This document shows, piece after piece, positions 1 through 9,602 of a DNA stretch of 64,000 nt. The notes under the pieces were generated by a model that ran no database searches, was not told the DNA's origin, and saw nothing but the letters and a program-made list of their open reading frames with translations. The translations under genes were made by a program, and so were the position numbers. Source of the stretch: Salegentibacter_A chungangensis (GTDB taxonomy: Bacteria > Bacteroidota > Bacteroidia > Flavobacteriales > Flavobacteriaceae); NCBI RefSeq assembly GCF_042678405.1, contig NZ_JBHTLI010000001.1:124001-188000 (forward strand). Reading direction: 5' to 3'. Positions within the stretch are counted from its first letter, which is position 1; the number at the start of each line of letters is the position of its first letter.

Positions 1-3000
1 GCAATAGCGTTTAACCTGGTATCCAGCTCAAGATCCAGGAATTCCTGGTCATATTTCGGGGTGATAAGCTCTTCTCCCCTGCTGTAATTTACAGGCACCT
101 TGACCCCCCATTTCTCGGGAAGCAATTGCCCCATATTCACATTGGTGACAAAATCATATTGCTGCAGGTCTTCCCTGCTTCTTTGGTTTGGCCCGTGCTC
201 TATGGCTCCGAAACCTACGGTACTTCTTCTTCCGGTTGCAGAAACAGTAGCAAAATCGGCAAGATTACTATCCATACTTACCACGGTTGCCCACCCCCCT
301 TCATTATCCAGATCAGATAACCTGAGCTCATTAAACCAAACTTCCCCGCAAAGATCCTGAATTCCTTGCGTACTGGTACCATTCTTAAGCCCCAGCATCA
401 ATACCCTGACATTCCCGAAACTTGGGTTTCCTTTGATACCAACCCGAAGCCTTCCCATTTCATAAGGAGTCTCCTCATCGGTAAGCTCCAGCTCTTCGGT
501 AAAGAAATTAAGCTCTGTTGCGTTTAGCGAAGGGTCACCCAAAACGGTGGTTTTCACTTGTTGAAGCAGGTCCATTGAAAGGTTGAGCTTATTCACATCT
601 GGCCATACCTCAGAGGCCGTAGCAGCCCCAAAACTCGTTGGGCTTAACGGAATCTCCACCTGGTAGAAGTTTTCAGTGAAGTCGGTTCCAATTCTTAGGA
701 AAGCGATCAACTGCCCGTCCTTTAGCGGGGTCTGACCAACAACAGATTCCGCGTGAAGGAACATTTCCAGATTTTTATACTGCCGCATATCTATCTGGAA
801 ATTCTTGTACACTGCTCTTGAGTCCTGCGGTTCCAGCCCACAAACTTCAATTGCTAAAGACTGCTCGTTTTGACGAATATTGGTATTATTCTCATAAAGC
901 TCTTCCCGAACAACCCCCGGAGGCAATACATAAGGCACAGGCTCTCTGTTCTCATTCTCTTCGATATTCACCGCTGAAACTTCAAATAGGGTATTCGTGT
1001 TTTCAGGAGGGCGGTTCTGATTATCCAGGCTCTGGGTATAACGCCTGTAATCACCTCTTACCAGCTCCATAGTCCCGAACCTTAACAAGGTTGGGTCTTC
1101 AAAGCCCGTTAGAAACATTCTCATAAACCTGATCGACCTAAAGTCGGAAATCCCTCCTTTACTATCGGTTGGTTCATAAATAGGCACCTTAAACTGAAGC
1201 CATCTTACCGGCAGATCCTGCCCGTTCCTTAATGTTGTGGTCAGCTGCTTTACATCGGTGATATAAGGGTTATTTTCAGGGCTCATACCTTCAAAGAACG
1301 GCACTTCATATTCGAAGTAGCTGTTGATAGTATTCATCGTATTATCCCTGTTAATATCCTCGGTAGTTGGTAATGTTGTATTTCCGCGGTCTGTATTACC
1401 CACCTGTGTTGGAGAGTTCCCGTCGGTACCATTATAATTAAGGTAACGGTCAACAATACCCCCGTTTGCATTTAAAAAATACCTGTAATTGTCTTCCGAA
1501 GGATCCTCAAAATTGGCAAAATCAGGAAATTTACCCGACTCCTCAAGGTCTGAAAGTCCATCGTAGCCCACATCCTGATTCTGTCGCTGCTGTCCTTCGG
1601 TATCAAAAGCATATACCAGCGACTGGTCTGCAGGAACCTGGGCAAAACTGGTACTTATGGTATTCTGGTCGCCTCCGTCTGCAGGCAATCCGTTTTCATA
1701 TTGTTTTCTACCATCCTTCAGGACATCTTCCGAAATATTCCCAAGGTTAAAATTGATGAATCCTCCTGAATTCCCTGTGTTTTCACTGTAAATATAGGGA
1801 TCCATCACCCAGAATTCGATATACTCCACATTGGTCTGTTCGAAATTCGTAGTGTTTATGCCTCGCATAATCCCACCGAAATTCTCTTCCGGGTTGGGCA
1901 ACGTATTATTTCCTGCGGCCGCCGGATTGTAGTTATAAGCTCCACGCTGTTCCGGGAAGTAAGCCACATCCATTGTGTAAACCACCTGCGCCTGGCCCTG
2001 TACCACATCGGTATTCGGGAAGATCTCATCTACAGAAACTCTTCTGGTTGCATAACTTGAAAGGTCGGAATCATCGATCCCATCAGGTCGGTTACTGCTG
2101 TAAAACACAGGATCTATAGTATACCAGGCCATTTTTGCCCGCTTATATCCCACGCGAAGATCACCATTTGCAAGCTCTCCCCCATAACCAAGCGGCACAC
2201 TGGAAAGCTCCCAGCTTAAGGCCGTATTGATATCTATTGAAGTTTGCGCAGCTTCGAAATCGTCGATATAAGTAGTTGCCTTTCCGTCGAAGTCGTTTAC
2301 TGCAGGAGCTCCGGGCTGAAGGTAAGCAAACTCTCCTCTTACTGAAACATTAGACTTTACATCGGTATCGACATTGGGCAGTTTATTAACCAGTCTCGTA
2401 AGGAAAGGAACCTCGGTAGAATAGTTAAGATTAAGCCCAAAGATCGAGTTGTTGATAGGCTCGTAACTATAATTCGCTTTCTGAGTGAGAGGTTTTTCCT
2501 TAAGATTCAGAAAAGTTGCCCCAACAAGCAGGTTTTCATTGAACTGATGTTCTACATTGATCCCGGTAAAACGTTTGGTTTGCTGCCCGAACAGGGCATT
2601 ATTCTCAGTATTTACCTGGATAGGGATATCTGAAGCCAGCAGGGCATCATCAAGTATCTGCACCCTTCCCAGCTCATAATTCACTACGTAATCCACTCCT
2701 TCCTGAAGGATTCTCCCTCCGGCCGTTACGGTCACCGAGCCTCGCGGCAGGTTAAACCCAATAGGGATACCTTCAACTTCTGAAGATTTATAGCGACCTT
2801 TCAACTGGAATTTATTCTTATCGGCATCTTCCTGCTCCGCCTGGGTTTTGGTAGTTCTATATAAAGACCTGAAAACGTATTTCTCCTGGTTCTCGTTCCA
2901 GGTGTCGGGAATATCATAATCTTCTATCCCGCTGTTCGGCGTGTTATCAAGCTTCTCGAAAAGATGCTCCCCAAAAGGCTCTACCGTTGTGAAGATCACA

Positions 3001-4838
3001 TTCCCGTTTCGCGGATCTATGGTCAAGCCCGGCACATAATCGAAGAAGCCATCTCCTCCGTTAATGGGGTCATTGTTCGTGTTCAGTTTATCCAGCCTGA
3101 AAACCCTTAAAAGCGGAGTTTCGGCAACATCTTCCGGCAGTGGTACTTCTGCATCTTCAGCCGGTTTAATATAGTTCAGGGGTTGCGGATCGGTATACAG
3201 AATATTTAGCCTGAAATCCTCCCTTTCCAACTGGTAAGCCCCCAGATTATAAATGTTTTTCATCATCAGGTCCCAGACAGGCTCATTCACATTAGTAATA
3301 GTGCTTTTCAGCATCTTTACCACAAGGTTTTTATTGGCCCGCGGATTTTCTTCACTCCCGGGATTATTAGCATCCCCGGTAGCATTTACCCCGTCATTGG
3401 CAAATTCCCCAACCTGGTAAACCTCGCCATTTATGGTATACTGAAAAGCAACAGCCAGCACCTCATCATTACTCAATCGCTGATTAAGAGAAATATATCC
3501 CAGTTGAGAATTCAGCGTAAATTCATTGGATTTTAACTGTCTTGCATTTTCGAGCTTAGAGTAGTCTGTACCCTCAGAAACGGTAACTCCGCCAAAGCCG
3601 CTTTCCACAGTGGCTATATCCCGAATGGCAGGGGTAAGAATCGATTCTTCGGCACCTGTAATCCCGAAAGGGTTAAAATCGTTATTTCTGTTATCGGGGA
3701 AGGCTCCCGGCGGTTGGTTAAAAAATCCTCCCGGTGGTGCATCAAGACCTATATTCCCCGGCACATTGGTCTCCCCAATATCCTGAATCGCAACTATATT
3801 TCTGGTATCGCTTAGATTCTGAACATTATTGGTCCTGTTAGTGATCCACACCTGGATCCGTTTTATCTGAATATTAGAGTTTATAAAAGGGTAATTCTCA
3901 AGCGCCTCATCATAATGATCCCTGAAATAGTGGGCCAGGAAGAAGTGACGATCCTGGTCATAATCAAGTGCAAAGCGTTCAAAATCCTCAACTGCAGCGC
4001 CTCCTTCCACATTTACGGTTCTACGCTCCGATTTTTGTTCAGAAAAGACCCCGGTGATCCTGGTCTTCCCGAACTGCAGTTCGGTCTTGAAACCGAAAAG
4101 GCTTTGAGCTCCCTGGATAAGAGCGTTGTTAAGCGGCATATTCACATTACCAACCTCGATCTTCCTTACAATATCATCTTCGGTAGGGGTGTATTCAAGC
4201 TTTAACTGGTTCTGAAAGTCGAAGGTAGACTCGGTATCATAATTGGCGGTTATCTTAAGCCTCTCCCCTATTTGCCCAAGAAGGCTAAGGCTTATTCGCT
4301 GGTCAAAATCGAAAGTTGTATTGCTTCGGTTTCTTGGAGAAAAAGCAGGGTTGTCCTGGCGGGTATAAAGCAACCCAAGATCCATTTCAACGCTACCCTG
4401 CGGCACGATATTGATCTCGGAGCCCCCAAAAATACTCTCGAAGAAGCCTGAATTCACATAAAAATCAGGCAACAGATCTTTCTGCAGTTCATCGGCCCCC
4501 TTTTTATTTCCCGAAAGCGCATCATTCTTTAATTTGAAATAGTTGCGCATATCTTCCTCAAGAACCAGTTGTTCATATTCTTCGGGACTAAGGATAAGCG
4601 GTGCGGAAATATCGAACTCCCCAAGCTGGCGGCGATAGATGTACCTGTCCAGCACAGGATCATATTCATATTTGGTAACAATACTGGAAGGATCCGGCAG
4701 CGAAATTGTGCCGAGATCATATCCGGTTTGGGTTGTATCCTGCTGAGTTTCCTGAGCAGATAATCTCACCGAGACTACTAACAACAACAGTAAAGTGAAC
4801 CGGACCGATGCTGACGATCTCAAGTAATTGTTCCTCAA
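1..4838 (-). CDS. sprA: SprA, outer-membrane translocon of type IX secretion (C-terminus beyond left edge)
   Basis: About 1612 residues are visible, read from 4838 down to base 1; the family is usually near 2400 residues, so the C-terminal third lies outside. SprA is known as the giant 36-strand beta-barrel that carries type IX substrates across the outer membrane and is needed for gliding. The sequence opens with a signal peptide (Leu-rich core ending SAQ). It continues with the family's Asn/Asp-rich repeats such as FDFDQRISLSLLGQIGE and LFGFKTELQFGKTRITGVFSEQ. No ATG lies in frame: a stop (TAA) sits just upstream, and the first usable start is TTG at 4838, 5 bases after the ruvA stop; a TTG at 4823 is the alternative. 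It follows ruvA in the same direction, an arrangement I believe is common in flavobacteria. The identification is firm; the exact start is uncertain. Confidence 0.95.
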   Translation of the reverse strand, partial: MRNNYLRSSASVRFTLLLLLVVSVRLSAQETQQDTTQTGYDLGTISLPDPSSIVTKYEYDPVLDRYIYRRQLGEFDISAPLILSPEEYEQLVLEEDMRNYFKLKNDALSGNKKGADELQKDLLPDFYVNSGFFESIFGGSEINIVPQGSVEMDLGLLYTRQDNPAFSPRNRSNTTFDFDQRISLSLLGQIGERLKITANYDTESTFDFQNQLKLEYTPTEDDIVRKIEVGNVNMPLNNALIQGAQSLFGFKTELQFGKTRITGVFSEQKSERRTVNVEGGAAVEDFERFALDYDQDRHFFLAHYFRDHYDEALENYPFINSNIQIKRIQVWITNRTNNVQNLSDTRNIVAIQDIGETNVPGNIGLDAPPGGFFNQPPGAFPDNRNNDFNPFGITGAEESILTPAIRDIATVESGFGGVTVSEGTDYSKLENARQLKSNEFTLNSQLGYISLNQRLSNDEVLAVAFQYTINGEVYQVGEFANDGVNATGDANNPGSEENPRANKNLVVKMLKSTITNVNEPVWDLMMKNIYNLGAYQLEREDFRLNILYTDPQPLNYIKPAEDAEVPLPEDVAETPLLRVFRLDKLNTNNDPINGGDGFFDYVPGLTIDPRNGNVIFTTVEPFGEHLFEKLDNTPNSGIEDYDIPDTWNENQEKYVFRSLYRTTKTQAEQEDADKNKFQLKGRYKSSEVEGIPIGFNLPRGSVTVTAGGRILQEGVDYVVNYELGRVQILDDALLASDIPIQVNTENNALFGQQTKRFTGINVEHQFNENLLVGATFLNLKEKPLTQKANYSYEPINNSIFGLNLNYSTEVPFLTRLVNKLPNVDTDVKSNVSVRGEFAYLQPGAPAVNDFDGKATTYIDDFEAAQTSIDINTALSWELSSVPLGYGGELANGDLRVGYKRAKMAWYTIDPVFYSSNRPDGIDDSDLSSYATRRVSVDEIFPNTDVVQGQAQVVYTMDVAYFPEQRGAYNYNPAAAGNNTLPNPEENFGGIMRGINTTNFEQTNVEYIEFWVMDPYIYSENTGNSGGFINFNLGNISEDVLKDGRKQYENGLPADGGDQNTISTSFAQVPADQSLVYAFDTEGQQRQNQDVGYDGLSDLEESGKFPDFANFEDPSEDNYRYFLNANGGIVDRYLNYNGTDGNSPTQVGNTDRGNTTLPTTEDINRDNTMNTINSYFEYEVPFFEGMSPENNPYITDVKQLTTTLRNGQDLPVRWLQFKVPIYEPTDSKGGISDFRSIRFMRMFLTGFEDPTLLRFGTMELVRGDYRRYTQSLDNQNRPPENTNTLFEVSAVNIEENENREPVPYVLPPGVVREELYENNTNIRQNEQSLAIEVCGLEPQDSRAVYKNFQIDMRQYKNLEMFLHAESVVGQTPLKDGQLIAFLRIGTDFTENFYQVEIPLSPTSFGAATASEVWPDVNKLNLSMDLLQQVKTTVLGDPSLNATELNFFTEELELTDEETPYEMGRLRVGIKGNPSFGNVRVLMLGLKNGTSTQGIQDLCGEVWFNELRLSDLDNEGGWATVVSMDSNLADFATVSATGRRSTVGFGAIEHGPNQRSREDLQQYDFVTNVNMGQLLPEKWGVKVPVNYSRGEELITPKYDQEFLDLELDTRLNAI

Positions 4839-4843
4839 GGTAT

Positions 4844-5425
4844 TTAAAGATTTTTAAGCGCCTGTTTTATGAGTGATTCTACGGTAGGGTCTGGGGTATC
4901 CTTCATAATTCTATCGATGACTCTTTCAGATTGTTTCCTTGTAAAGCCAAGCGTCTCTAAAGCAGATAACGCTTCTTCCTTGTTTGTATTGCCCTGAGGG
5001 ACAAAAACTTCATCTTCACCAAACACTTTCAGGATCTTATCTTTCAGGTCCAAAATCACCCGTTGAGCCGTTTTGGCTCCTATTCCCTTTACACTCTGTA
5101 TAGTTGCCACATCTCCTGTGGCGATAGCTTCTTTCACCTGGCCGGGCTCAAGCGACGACAGCATTGTGCGGGCCGTACTCGTACCCACTCCGGAAACCGA
5201 GATCAACAACCTGAAGATCTGCCGTTCCGATTTATCCTTAAATCCGTATAAGGTATGTGCATCTTCCTTAACCTGTAAATGCGTATACAAACTCACTGCT
5301 TCCGAATCCTGAAGCCGTGAAAAAGTGTGCAAGGAAATATGAACAAAATAACCCACTCCGTTACAATCTATAACTACGTAGGTTGGATTTTTCTCAATTA
5401 ATTGCCCCTTTAGGTGATGAATCAT
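4844..5425 (-). CDS. ruvA: Holliday junction DNA helicase subunit RuvA
   Basis: At 193 residues this is the normal RuvA length. RuvA binds four-way DNA junctions as a tetramer and loads the RuvB motor. Visible parts are an N-terminal OB-fold start (MIHHLKGQL...DCNGVGYFVHIS), two helix-hairpin-helix motifs in the middle (SVSGVGTSTAR and VKGIGAKTAQRVI), and a C-terminal RuvB-binding helical domain (EALSALETLGFTRKQ). It is separated from maeB by a terminator and has its own TACATTTG -7 element 23 bases before the ATG. sprA follows 5 bases after its stop, so the two are probably cotranscribed. RuvB is encoded about 7 kb away in this window, not next to it. Nothing odd was seen. Confidence 0.97.
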   Translation of the reverse strand: MIHHLKGQLIEKNPTYVVIDCNGVGYFVHISLHTFSRLQDSEAVSLYTHLQVKEDAHTLYGFKDKSERQIFRLLISVSGVGTSTARTMLSSLEPGQVKEAIATGDVATIQSVKGIGAKTAQRVILDLKDKILKVFGEDEVFVPQGNTNKEEALSALETLGFTRKQSERVIDRIMKDTPDPTVESLIKQALKNL

Positions 5426-5447
5426 AAATTAATCCAAGCTTAGATAT

Positions 5448-5455
5448 CAAATGTA
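5448..5455 (-). promoter_or_regulatory. -7 promoter element for ruvA-sprA
   Basis: The minus strand reads TACATTTG, a full match to the Bacteroidota -7 consensus TAnnTTTG, 22 bases upstream of the ruvA ATG. I saw no clear TTG at the -33 position; the upstream region overlaps the maeB terminator hairpin. Confidence 0.5.
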
Positions 5456-5467
5456 GTAAAATAAAAT

Positions 5468-5495
5468 AAAGCCTGAAACGTCTATTTCAGGCTTT
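5468..5495 (-). terminator. Terminator after maeB
   Basis: A perfect 11-bp inverted repeat (AAAGCCTGAAA / TTTCAGGCTTT) with a 6-base loop begins 8 bases after the maeB stop. On the minus strand it is followed by an A/T-rich ATTTTATTTTA tract. It fits an intrinsic terminator that isolates maeB from ruvA. Confidence 0.75.
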
Positions 5496-5503
5496 CGAAC
5501 CAG

Positions 5504-7798
5504 TTAAAGCTCTTCTTTTTTCTGCTTTTTCTCCTTTTCCTGGGCGTCTACAACTGCTACGGCTGCCATATTCACCATCTCCTCCACACTTGCACCAAGC
5601 TGAAGGATATGTACCGGCCGCTTCATCCCCATCATTATAGGCCCGATAGAATCGGTATTATTGAGCTCTTTTATGAGTTTATATGTACTGTTGGCTGAAT
5701 CAAGATTAGGATAAATAAGCGTATTCACCTTCTTCCCGGCCAGTTTTGAGAACGGGAACTTACCCTGAAGCATTTCCTTGTTCAAAGCAAAATCTGTCTG
5801 AAGCTCTCCGTCCACATTCAGTTCGGGATGGAAACGGTGCAGGTAAGAAACTGCTTCTTTCACCTTTTTGGCGTGCGGATCTTTAGAGGAGCCAAAGTTA
5901 GCATAAGAAATCATCGCGATCACCGGATCCAATCCAAAAAGCTGAACCGTTCTTGCCGTCATCTGTGCAATTTTAGCAAGGTCTTTCGCCGGCGGATCTA
6001 TATTGATAGAAGTATCACTAATAAACAACGGTCCCCTGGAAGTATTCATAAGGTTGGTAGCAGCTACTCTTGTAACTCCTTTCGCCATACCAATAAGTTC
6101 CAGCATTGGTTTCACTACCGTTGGATATGCCCTGGAATAGCCTGAAAGCAAGGCATCAGCATCGCCTTCATTTACCATCATCGCTGCAAAATAGTTGCGC
6201 TCACGCATAAGTTTTTCAGCATCATATTTGGTCACTCCATTACGGTGCCTTGTCTCCCAATATTTCTGAGCATAGGCTTTACGGTGTTCTTCCTCTTCAT
6301 CAGACTTTGAATCGATAATCGACACATCAGCATCAAAATCGATCTCCTCCATTAACTCTTTTATCACTTCTCTTCTTCCCAGGAGGATGGGTATTCCTAT
6401 CCCTTCATCATTAACGATCTGAGCGGCTTTCAACACATCAAGATGGTCGGCTTCTGCAAATACGATACGCTTAGGATTGGTTTTTGCCCTGTTAATCAGC
6501 AGACGGGTGATCTTGTTATCGCTACCCATTCTTTCCAGCAATTCATCTTCATACCGCTGCCAGTCCTGGATTGGCTGTCTTGCAACCCCACTTTCCATAG
6601 CAGCTTTCGCAACTGCCGGTGGCACGTGGGCTATAAGCCTTGGATCAAAAGGTTTTGGAATAATATAATCCGGCCCGAAATTAAGGCGGGTTTCCCCATA
6701 GGCTATATTTACCTGCTCCGGTACAGCCTCTTTAGCAAGATCGGCCAGTGCTTTAACCGCTGCCATCTTCATTTCTTCATTGATCTTTGTTGCGCGAACG
6801 TCTAACGCTCCTCTAAAGATAAATGGAAAACCAAGCACATTATTCACCTGGTTAGGATGGTCACTACGGCCGGTAGCCATAATGATGTCTTTTCTGGTCT
6901 CCATTGCCAGATCGTAATCGATCTCCGGATTAGGATTGGCCATCGCGAAGACGATAGGCCTCTTGGCCATACTTTTAAGCATTTCAGGAGACACAATATC
7001 GGCGATAGATAAACCAACGAATACATCGGCGTTTTTCATTGCCTCCTCAAGAGTATCTATTTTTCTGGAAGTAGCAAATTCTTTTTTCTCTTCAGAAAGG
7101 CTTTCTCGGTCCTTGCGGATCACTCCTTTACTGTCAAGCATCACAATATTTTCAGCTTTAGCTCCAAAGGCCTTATAGAGCTTTGTACAGGATACAGCCG
7201 CTGCGCCTGCACCGCTTATCACGATCTTAACCTTTTCAATTTTTTTCTTTGCGAGCTCAAGGGCATTTAAAAGCGCCGCCGCAGAAATTATGGCCGTCCC
7301 GTGCTGATCGTCGTGCATTACCGGAATATCCAGCTCTGCCTTAAGTCTTCTTTCGATCTCGAATGCTTCGGGAGCCTTAATATCTTCAAGATTGATCCCT
7401 CCAAAGGTAGGAGCAATATTCTTAACTGTTTCGATGAACTTGTCTACATTTTTAGTATCCACTTCAATATCAAAAACATCAATGTCTGCAAAGATCTTGA
7501 AAAGCAGTCCTTTCCCTTCCATTACAGGCTTTGAAGCCTCCGGACCTATATCTCCAAGCCCCAGAACAGCGGTACCGTTAGAAATTACGGCAACAAGATT
7601 GCCTTTAGTGGTGTATTTATATGCGTTCTCCTTGTCCTTTTCGATTTCCAGGCAGGGTTCTGCCACTCCCGGCGAATAGGCCAGGGACAAATCTCTTTGT
7701 GTAGAATATTTTTTGGTCGGAACTATCTGAATTTTACCCGGCTTGGGTTTGGCATGATATACCAGTGCCTCTCGTCTTTTCCTGGAATTACTCTTCAT
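5504..7798 (-). CDS. maeB: NADP-dependent malic enzyme with C-terminal phosphotransacetylase-like domain
   Basis: The 764 residues match the long MaeB class: an N-terminal malic enzyme (about residues 1-420) fused to a phosphate acetyltransferase-like domain (about 430-764). Malic enzyme oxidatively decarboxylates malate to pyruvate and makes NADPH; in MaeB the PTA-like domain is thought to be regulatory, sensing acetyl-CoA. Visible motifs are SLAYSPGVAEPC, the MHDDQHGTAII segment, a Rossmann VISGAGAAAVS and the NPNPEI motif. In the second half, VFAEADHLDVLKAAQI and NLMNTSRGPLFISDTSINID are typical of the PTA fold. It ends in a Lys-rich tail (KEKKQKKEEL). It is a single gene with its own -7 element and terminator. 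Confidence 0.95.
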   Translation of the reverse strand: MKSNSRKRREALVYHAKPKPGKIQIVPTKKYSTQRDLSLAYSPGVAEPCLEIEKDKENAYKYTTKGNLVAVISNGTAVLGLGDIGPEASKPVMEGKGLLFKIFADIDVFDIEVDTKNVDKFIETVKNIAPTFGGINLEDIKAPEAFEIERRLKAELDIPVMHDDQHGTAIISAAALLNALELAKKKIEKVKIVISGAGAAAVSCTKLYKAFGAKAENIVMLDSKGVIRKDRESLSEEKKEFATSRKIDTLEEAMKNADVFVGLSIADIVSPEMLKSMAKRPIVFAMANPNPEIDYDLAMETRKDIIMATGRSDHPNQVNNVLGFPFIFRGALDVRATKINEEMKMAAVKALADLAKEAVPEQVNIAYGETRLNFGPDYIIPKPFDPRLIAHVPPAVAKAAMESGVARQPIQDWQRYEDELLERMGSDNKITRLLINRAKTNPKRIVFAEADHLDVLKAAQIVNDEGIGIPILLGRREVIKELMEEIDFDADVSIIDSKSDEEEEHRKAYAQKYWETRHRNGVTKYDAEKLMRERNYFAAMMVNEGDADALLSGYSRAYPTVVKPMLELIGMAKGVTRVAATNLMNTSRGPLFISDTSINIDPPAKDLAKIAQMTARTVQLFGLDPVIAMISYANFGSSKDPHAKKVKEAVSYLHRFHPELNVDGELQTDFALNKEMLQGKFPFSKLAGKKVNTLIYPNLDSANSTYKLIKELNNTDSIGPIMMGMKRPVHILQLGASVEEMVNMAAVAVVDAQEKEKKQKKEEL

Positions 7799-7821
7799 AT
7801 TTCTCTTTTTTGGCTGTCTTA

Positions 7822-7829
7822 CAAAGGTA
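7822..7829 (-). promoter_or_regulatory. -7 promoter element for maeB
   Basis: The minus strand reads TACCTTTG (TAnnTTTG) about 23 bases before the maeB ATG. A matching -33 TTG at 17-23 bases upstream was not found. Confidence 0.45.
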
Positions 7830-7964
7830 GCAAGCTTAAATCAATAATAAACTTAATTCTTTTAAAAAGGAAGATAATTCAAAGAAGCTTAAAAAGAAGG
7901 GAAAATGGATATTATATAAAAAATGAATCACAAATTTTGCTCTGAAAAATGCAAAAGAATAAGC

Positions 7965-8888
7965 TTAATCCTTTAAAAAACGGATGTTTCTCTTCAGGCC
8001 TTCAAACTTGGTTCTCTTCACGGCCGATTTTCTGAAGATCTCATTGAATGTCTCCCGGGTAATCTCTTCCCAGTCCTTTTTATCGTTCTCCAGTAATAGC
8101 GGATGCGGATTGAATAAAGGTTCATTGTGAGGTTTCGAAAAGCGGTTCCAGGGGCAAACATCCTGGCAAATATCACACCCGAACATCCAGTCGTCAAACT
8201 GACCCTTTAAGGAATTTGGGAGTTCATCCTTCAGCTCTATGGTAAAATAAGAAATACACTTACTCCCATCCACCTTATAGGGATCCACGATGGCACCAGT
8301 GGGACAGGCATCTATACAGGCAGTACAGCTCCCACAGTGATCGGTCACCGGGGTATCGTATTCGAGCTCAAGGTCTACAATAAGCTCTGCAATAAAGTAG
8401 AAGGAGCCGGCCTTTTTGGAGAGCAGGTTAGAATGCTTACCTATCCAGCCGAGTCCGCTTTTGGCCGCCCAGGCTTTATCTAAAACGGGCGCCGAGTCTA
8501 CAAAGGCCCGGCCTCCGATTTCGCCAATTTCATCCTGCATAAAATTCAGCAACTGCTTGAGCTTATCCTTTATTACAAAATGGTAATCCCTTCCGTAAGC
8601 ATATTTACTGATCTTATAAGATTCTTCATTTTGAAGCTCGTGCGGATAATAGTTCAGAAGAAGAGAGATCACACTTTTTGAACCTTCCACCAGTTTAGTC
8701 GGGTCCAGGCGCTTATCAAAATGATTCTCCATATAGCGCATTTCCCCGTGCATATTCTGCTCAAGCCAATTTTCAAGGCGTGGTGCTTCTTCCTCCAGGA
8801 AACCAGCAGGGCTTACTCCACAGGAAAGAAAGCCGAGGCGTTTTGCTTCAGCTTTAATAATTTCGGTATAGCGCCGTTTTGAATTCAC
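7965..8888 (-). CDS. queG: Epoxyqueuosine reductase QueG
   Basis: QueG makes the last step of queuosine synthesis in tRNA, reducing epoxyqueuosine with a cobalamin cofactor and two [4Fe-4S] clusters. The two cluster motifs are plain: CGSCTACIDACPTGA near residue 185 and GCDICQDVCPWNR near residue 240. Upstream are family stretches (GFLSCGVSPAGFLEEEAPRLE, SVISLLLNYYP, DSAPVLDKAWAAKSGLGWIGKH). The 307-residue length fits the short form without C-terminal HEAT-like repeats. It is monocistronic or last in a run; the lipoprotein gene starts on its upstream side. Confidence 0.95.
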   Translation of the reverse strand: MNSKRRYTEIIKAEAKRLGFLSCGVSPAGFLEEEAPRLENWLEQNMHGEMRYMENHFDKRLDPTKLVEGSKSVISLLLNYYPHELQNEESYKISKYAYGRDYHFVIKDKLKQLLNFMQDEIGEIGGRAFVDSAPVLDKAWAAKSGLGWIGKHSNLLSKKAGSFYFIAELIVDLELEYDTPVTDHCGSCTACIDACPTGAIVDPYKVDGSKCISYFTIELKDELPNSLKGQFDDWMFGCDICQDVCPWNRFSKPHNEPLFNPHPLLLENDKKDWEEITRETFNEIFRKSAVKRTKFEGLKRNIRFLKD

Positions 8889-8932
8889 GGTGCTAAGTTA
8901 AGATTTCTGAAGGATTCTGCCTTACTTCCTGA

Positions 8933-9487
8933 TTATGGTAACAGCGGATTAAAGGCTGCAAAAACCCCGTCAGGATTTTCCAGTCCCACCCAGGCGTGCA
9001 GCGTCCAGGCAGGCACATCAGAATTATAAACCCAAACATCAGCTTCCCCAATAAAACCTTCTGGAGCCGGGCCATCCGGTCCTATTCCAAAAATAAGGTA
9101 TTCCACAGCTACAAATTCCCAGCCTCCATCTTCGGTTGGAACATATAACAAAGCCTCTGGTTTTTCAACTTCAAAAGTTCCGTCAGCCAGATCGGGATTA
9201 AGGTAGTGGTGTCCCATTTGCGGCACATATCCGGAAACATCTTCACTCCAGCCCTGGGCCATAGCCACCTGAATGTTTTCAAATCGGCGCATTTTCTGAT
9301 CGAGTCTTGCAACCTGATCTTCCCAGGAATCGAGATGCTTCTGAGCCTTTAAATCGATGGTCTCAGGATCAACAGCGGAATCACTATCTACGCTGCAGGA
9401 AAGAAATATACTCACAAATGCAATTGCCAATAGGATAGAAAAGATACTCCTACTCTGTTCCCCAAAAACTTCATTTACAGTTTTCAT
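8933..9487 (-). CDS. Putative lipoprotein of unknown function
   Basis: I do not recognise this 184-residue protein. The N-terminus has a hydrophobic segment followed by a lipobox (FLSC, Cys31), so it is probably a lipoprotein. Next comes a helical, charged stretch (KAQKHLDSWEDQVARLDQKMRRFENI), then a conserved-looking part with AQGWSED, SGYVPQMGHHYLNP and VAVEYLIFGIGPDG. It ends in a tryptophan-rich region (VPAWTLHAWVGLENPDGVFAAFNP). The paired histidines of GHHYLNP could bind a metal, but that is a guess. It lies between queG and the AraC-type regulator, 115 bases downstream of the regulator and on the same strand, so it may be the regulator's target. Confidence 0.75.
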   Translation of the reverse strand: MKTVNEVFGEQSRSIFSILLAIAFVSIFLSCSVDSDSAVDPETIDLKAQKHLDSWEDQVARLDQKMRRFENIQVAMAQGWSEDVSGYVPQMGHHYLNPDLADGTFEVEKPEALLYVPTEDGGWEFVAVEYLIFGIGPDGPAPEGFIGEADVWVYNSDVPAWTLHAWVGLENPDGVFAAFNPLLP

Positions 9488-9602
9488 ATTATAGTTATTT
9501 AGTGGTTATTTTTTTTAAAATAATTTGAGGGCTCTAACACAGGGAACAAACCAACAAAACATCGACTATTAATGAAATAGGTGGAACTATGTAATTAAAA
9601 CC

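Noticed and set aside
5063..5312. Plus-strand reading frames opposite ruvA (and many similar ones opposite maeB, actB, infB)
   Set aside because: Shadows of well-supported genes on the other strand with no recognisable features.
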